Translations under genes and position numbers: made by a program
Shown: positions 59,901 through 64,000 of the stretch, piece after piece
Position numbering within the stretch: position 1 is the first letter of the stretch
Layout of the letters: every line of letters begins with the position of its first letter
DNA from: Zanthoxylum bungeanum
Lineage: Eukaryota > Streptophyta > Magnoliopsida > Sapindales > Rutaceae
Direction: 5' to 3'
Assembly: GCA_019454045.1 (NCBI GenBank)
Contig: SKCR01018431.1
Location: forward strand, 1 to 64,000
Length of the DNA stretch: 64,000 bases
Notes under the pieces: generated by a model
Seen by the model: only the letters and a program-made list of their open reading frames with translations
What the model was told of the DNA's origin: nothing
Databases searched by the model: none

Positions 59901-62086
59901 CAACGATATCGGGTACACTCAAAATATAATGGTTACTATAGTCCAACTATATAACTAACTACAAGTGGAGTAGTGTCTTGTACAGTCTAACTGTTCAAAG
60001 AAAGCAATAAAACAAATATTAGTCCAACTAATATATTTATAACAACGATAAATATAATTAAAAGAGCGCGTTTAGCAGGTATTAAATGAAATTGCAAATT
60101 TAATACTAGCCTCCCATAATTTTTTGGCGAGCCTCTAACCCTCTGTTGAGTACTTGGGAAACCTAGTTTCCTAGTGGGCTAGGATCCCGTTAAATAACAC
60201 ACAACATTGACTTTGGCCAACAAGCTGTATGAAACTTAACTAGGTAGATCTCTAAGATCAATTGGATCTCATCCAATTCCTAGATCCGGTAGGTGGACCT
60301 CCAAGTCCGAGATATATATCCAATATATATTTCTTAACTTTTTCCTCTGAATCAACTAAGCCTTGGCTTTAGCTCAACAAGCTTAATGATTCCAGTTAAG
60401 CCCATTGACATTGGGAAAGCTTCGTAATCCACGTCGATGTACAGAAGTGACCTTGACTTTGGCCAACAAGTCACAACTGCCCAAAACATGAGATATATAA
60501 CAAAGCTTTCATAGTTTAAACACATCTGTGATGGACAATGATCTTGACTTTGGCCAACAAACCAATGCCAATCTTGGATCTTGAGAGAGAACCACTCAAT
60601 GGAAGGAAAACGCTTAATATTAAAGTGAGGGTTTTTCGCGTAAATTGGCAACCAATTTATTATCTTTAATTAGGTCTCATCATACACCCTTTAACATGCA
60701 TTCTAAAAGCCTAATAAGGTGCGATTAAAATAATAATGATATGCGGATGGATATATAACAATTTATTCCTAGAACAAATCTTTATATTTCCTCTCTCCTA
60801 CTAGCACTTTACATACTTCTACCCAATTACATAATACTAAAAGAAACCTCATTTACATTGAGGGGAATTGGTGAGAAAAGAAATACAAAGATAATAGAGA
60901 TAATAGGCTGGACACGCAGGTCCAATTTAATAAATTCTAAATTTATTACAACAATTTCCAAAATTTCCCTTACACTTCTAATATGCATCTGATATATATT
61001 ATTCATACAATACATCTAAGTATTCACACATAGCATGTTATTCAATCAATCTAATCCAATTAATTAATCTTTGAATTAATGATCATCCAATGTTCAAACA
61101 ACGATTTGATTTGCGCGAGTCCAACTCGTTTAAGAATAAATACTCAAAGTACGTATTCTTGAATTATATCGAACTATAATTTTAAATCCAATTTAATTTG
61201 TATTCAATACTAATTCGAATTTAATTCCAAACTAAATAATTACACTTATTTTAGTGCCTTTTAGACTTAGATTCTAAATCTAATCTAAATGGGTCTCAAA
61301 TGCCCAATTAGTATCAAATACTATTTAATTAAAGTCCATTGGGCTTTTAATTAATTCTTTAGGCATGGGATTTGGCCATTATGGATCAAACCCAAGATGC
61401 CAAGGCCCAATTAGGAATCACCCTATGCCAAAAATCAATTTAGGCCCATTAGGCCCAATTAAATTATTTAAAGGCCCAATTGTCATATTTGGACTTTTTG
61501 GAATTGTTTTAGGCCCAATTGGATCCAACCAAATTGTCATAAACCAAACTTGGCCCAACCAAGCCCATTAAGCCCAATTACAACAAATTAAATTAACACA
61601 TCATTCCAAATTACATATTAATTTAATTAAAGTGCAATTAACATAATTAATCAATTAATCTAATGTTTACAAAACATTAATTAATCCAATTTAATCATGC
61701 TCAACATTTCCAATTCATGTCCAACATAAATTGAAGCAAAATCAATCTATTACATGCTTCACACTCCATGGCAATATGGCACAAAATAATACTCAATTTG
61801 ATTTCAATCCAATTAAATCAATATACAAGATTTATTTCATACTTTAAACATATCCAATTGTCTAAAATCAAAGAATTACCATGAGTGTTCCTAGGGCATA
61901 CATTCGACCATGCTAAGAATTTGGGGATTTTTGATCTAATCAATATTTCACAAATCCAACAATGCACAAATCCAATTCAACATCATACAAATATAACTCA
62001 ACCATCAATTTAGGCAAATCAAGCTCCAAGCAAAAAATCCCGAATTAAAGTATATGAACCCTAGATTTTCAAATCAAACTTAGGAT
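59901..62086 (-). mobile_element. Leader of copia L
   Basis: Homologous to the leader of B. It has three CTTGACTTTGGCCAACAA-type motifs (about 60205, 60452, 60543), GGCCCA motifs at about 61290-61580, and an antisense open frame at 60352-60651 matching the one in B. Confidence 0.75.
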
Positions 62087-62098
62087 GCTCTAATACCA
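62087..62098 (-). other. Mutated iMet primer-binding site of copia L
   Basis: On the minus strand this is TGGTATTAGAGC, one C-to-T change from the intact site of copy B, next to the LTR end. Confidence 0.85.
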
Positions 62099-62099
62099 T

Positions 62100-63600
62100 T
62101 GTTAGAGTTCCTAGAACATGCCAAGGATCTCTAAGAGTGATTCGTGTGTGAAAATTACCAAAGAAAGTTGCTGAAAAACTTACATTGGTTGGATGAGATT
62201 TCAAAATTTTCTTGAGTGTTTCCAAGACTTGGGTGAGTTTCCCTATCACCTTGATTCACTCCTTTAAGTGCTAGCTTGAACAAAATTTGAAAGAAAATTT
62301 TCTCCTCCAAGGAGTGTAAGGTTCGGCCAAGAGAGGTGAGGAAGAGAGAATGTGTGTTTTTTTGTGTATTTTGTTTCCAAAACTTACAATTACAAAGTGA
62401 AACTCTAAAAAAAAAGTGTATATACTTTTCTAAAAAGAAATGCAAAGTATGTTGGACAAGTTTCCAACAAAAGCCATCAATCACTTCTATCACCAAAAGT
62501 TGATTAATGATGTAAGTGAAGTGGGCCCCACTTTAAATTCAAAATTCAAGAGGGCTTGCTCAACACACTTCGGGCTCGGGTTCGTTTAATCCGATTAAAC
62601 GAATTTTCCGTCGCGACGTAATTAAATCCAATTCAATTAAATAATAATGCCTCGCAAAATTATTACGGAAGTCGCTTACGAATTAATTCCAAATTAATTC
62701 ATTCGCTTGAATTAAAATCCAATTTTAATTCCGTATTAAAATCTGATTTAAATTAATATATCCAATATATTATTTTAGCCCAATTAAATAGAAAAATCTA
62801 ATTTAACTATTAAATTTATTTTACCGATTAATTCCAAATTAATCGCGTTCTCTCTTCTTGTCGAATTAATCCCAGATTAATTCTTGACGTAATTAATCCC
62901 AGATTAATTTTCTCTCTTATAATTAATCCCAGATTAATTCTTTGTTCGAGTCAAATCTCATCGGTGAATCTTTGGGAAGCGACCCAAGAGATCCCTAGAT
63001 ATGTTGGCAGTAAATACGGTTATCGGACTATCCGAACACGTGCGTACCCGGTACCACGTTCTTACCTATTTACAAGACATGGTTGGCTTCTAGCAAAGCA
63101 TCGTGCCTACCAAATTCTCCAGAAATATTCAACAAAGAATATACAATCTTTATCAGGCGTAGTATACAGTGTATTGCGTATTACGATCCAGTATCAGATG
63201 TCACATGCTAGGCCTCAGGCTGGAATTGTGTATGCCCCGTAGGAAGCATATATCGGATCACTAGCAACTAGTCTCTATAATCGAATAATCATGACTTAGT
63301 CATATTATCCCGATAGCTGTAGCATTTAAGAGTACAAGTTATGTATCCCTACGTGATCATCATCTTCATATGACTGAAGTGATACTTTCATCTTGACATC
63401 ACACCCAATACACTATGATTCTCAGTATACCCAGAAGAGGCGTACACAGAACCTGTTAAAGCCCCGGACGACCAAAACCAAAGTATACTGATTGTCGCAA
63501 GTATTAGCGATGCAAGTCTCAGGTTAAGACCAAATACACCTACCCTGATTCGGATTCCCATAGACACTTAGTCATACTACCAATGGGATTCCGAGGGGTC
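62100..63600 (-). mobile_element. 5' LTR of copia L, truncated by a later insertion
   Basis: Matches 43091-44640 closely. Ladder at about 62615-62945, with fewer AATTAATCCCAGATTAATT copies than the other LTR of L. The biological start, about 450 bp, is missing because a new LTR begins at 63601. Confidence 0.9.
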
Positions 63601-64000
63601 TGATGAGTGGTAATTATGTCACTATTTCCCACTCATTTAACCTAATATTTCGTATAGTTTCTTGAGTTTTGTGAATATTTTGATGTGTTTTTTGATATTT
63701 TGTATATAAATAAAGTTTAAGGACTCTATGGAGGTGATTTGTACCAAAACAGTTAAAATTGGACAAAATGGCATTTTCGTAATTCCGCGCGTCGCGACGC
63801 GCAAGCCTATGGCGTCGCGACGCCTAACATGCGCCGAACAGTACTAACGTGCGACGGGTCCACAAGTCAGAATCTGAGAAAATTTTGACTTTACTAACGT
63901 GCGCCGTGCCACGTGTCACCATCACAGCCGATCTGCTAACTTGCATCGTGCCGCGTGTCATCATCATATGGTGCCGACAGTCGCCATCGCCACGTGTCTG
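63601..64000 (+). mobile_element. Start of an unrelated LTR, cut by the window edge
   Basis: Begins TGATGAGTGGTAATTATG exactly where LTR L is broken, with 5 bp GGGTC before it. It contains two perfect palindromes at 63787-63802 and 63811-63824 (cores GTCGCGAC), and three degenerate repeats with CACGTGTC near 63910, 63950 and 63990. It is probably a gypsy LTR; PBS and coding region lie outside. Confidence 0.55.

Larger units (their letters stand above)
43091..63600 (-). mobile_element. Antisense copia element L, split by nested insertions
   Basis: The 3' LTR is 43091-44712 plus 56725-57071, about 1966 bp without the insert. Then come PPT and RNase H tail (57072-57321), an LTR fragment (57322-57649), integrase to gag (57650-59900), leader (to 62086), PBS (62087-62098) and 5' LTR (62100-63600, cut). 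The left flank is GTTAA (43086-43090), inside gypsy K. The right end is interrupted at 63601, so the target duplication cannot be confirmed. Confidence 0.88.

Overview
This is a repeat-dense stretch of a plant nuclear genome, most likely a eudicot. The support is a spliced plant-type RanBP2 zinc-finger gene, Ty1/copia and Ty3/gypsy LTR retrotransposons with plant-type primer-binding sites (tRNA-iMet, tRNA-Asp, tRNA-Arg), a hAT transposase relic, and AT-rich intergenic DNA. I recognise one gene that looks functional. Everything else I can name is mobile DNA in various stages of decay, plus one unusual tandem array.

Layout. 1-5430: sense copia relic (end of pol plus 3' LTR). 5431-10142: antisense copia of the same family (gag start, long leader, 5' LTR), which interrupts the protease of the next element. 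10143-15161: antisense gypsy element of Tat/Ogre type (protease, gag, leader, PBS, LTR), which abuts and truncates a hAT transposase pseudogene at 15162-16388. 17426-22074: a three-exon, minus-strand gene for a 378-residue RanBP2-type zinc-finger, RG/RS-rich protein; a probable solo LTR sits in its 3-kb first intron. 22170-28402: ten tandem copies of a ~625-bp unit with G-rich/C-rich inverted ends, starting about 95 bp upstream of the gene's ATG. 28403-30867: MITE-like pieces and an unassigned LTR-like segment. 30868-36831: antisense gypsy (Athila/Tat-type PBS) with gag but no pol, carrying an Ogre chimera in its 5' LTR. 36832-42090: sense Ogre deletion derivative. 42091-43090: start of another sense gypsy. 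43091-63600: a large antisense copia element whose 3' LTR is split by a complete sense copia (44713-56724, TSD ACCTC), whose own 3' LTR is split by a solo LTR (52812-54848, TSD ATTAG). 63601-64000: start of a further LTR.

The copia family dominates. Its ~2-kb LTRs begin TGTTGGA and end CCAACA/AAACA, its leader is over 2 kb, its PBS is iMet, and its PPT is AAGTGGGAGA. This resembles the Angela/BARE group, but the lineage is inferred. The two most unusual structures are a ladder of consecutive short perfect palindromes with 3-nt centres inside every LTR of this family, and the ten-unit G-rich array occupying the promoter side of the zinc-finger gene. No tRNA, rRNA or CRISPR array was seen.
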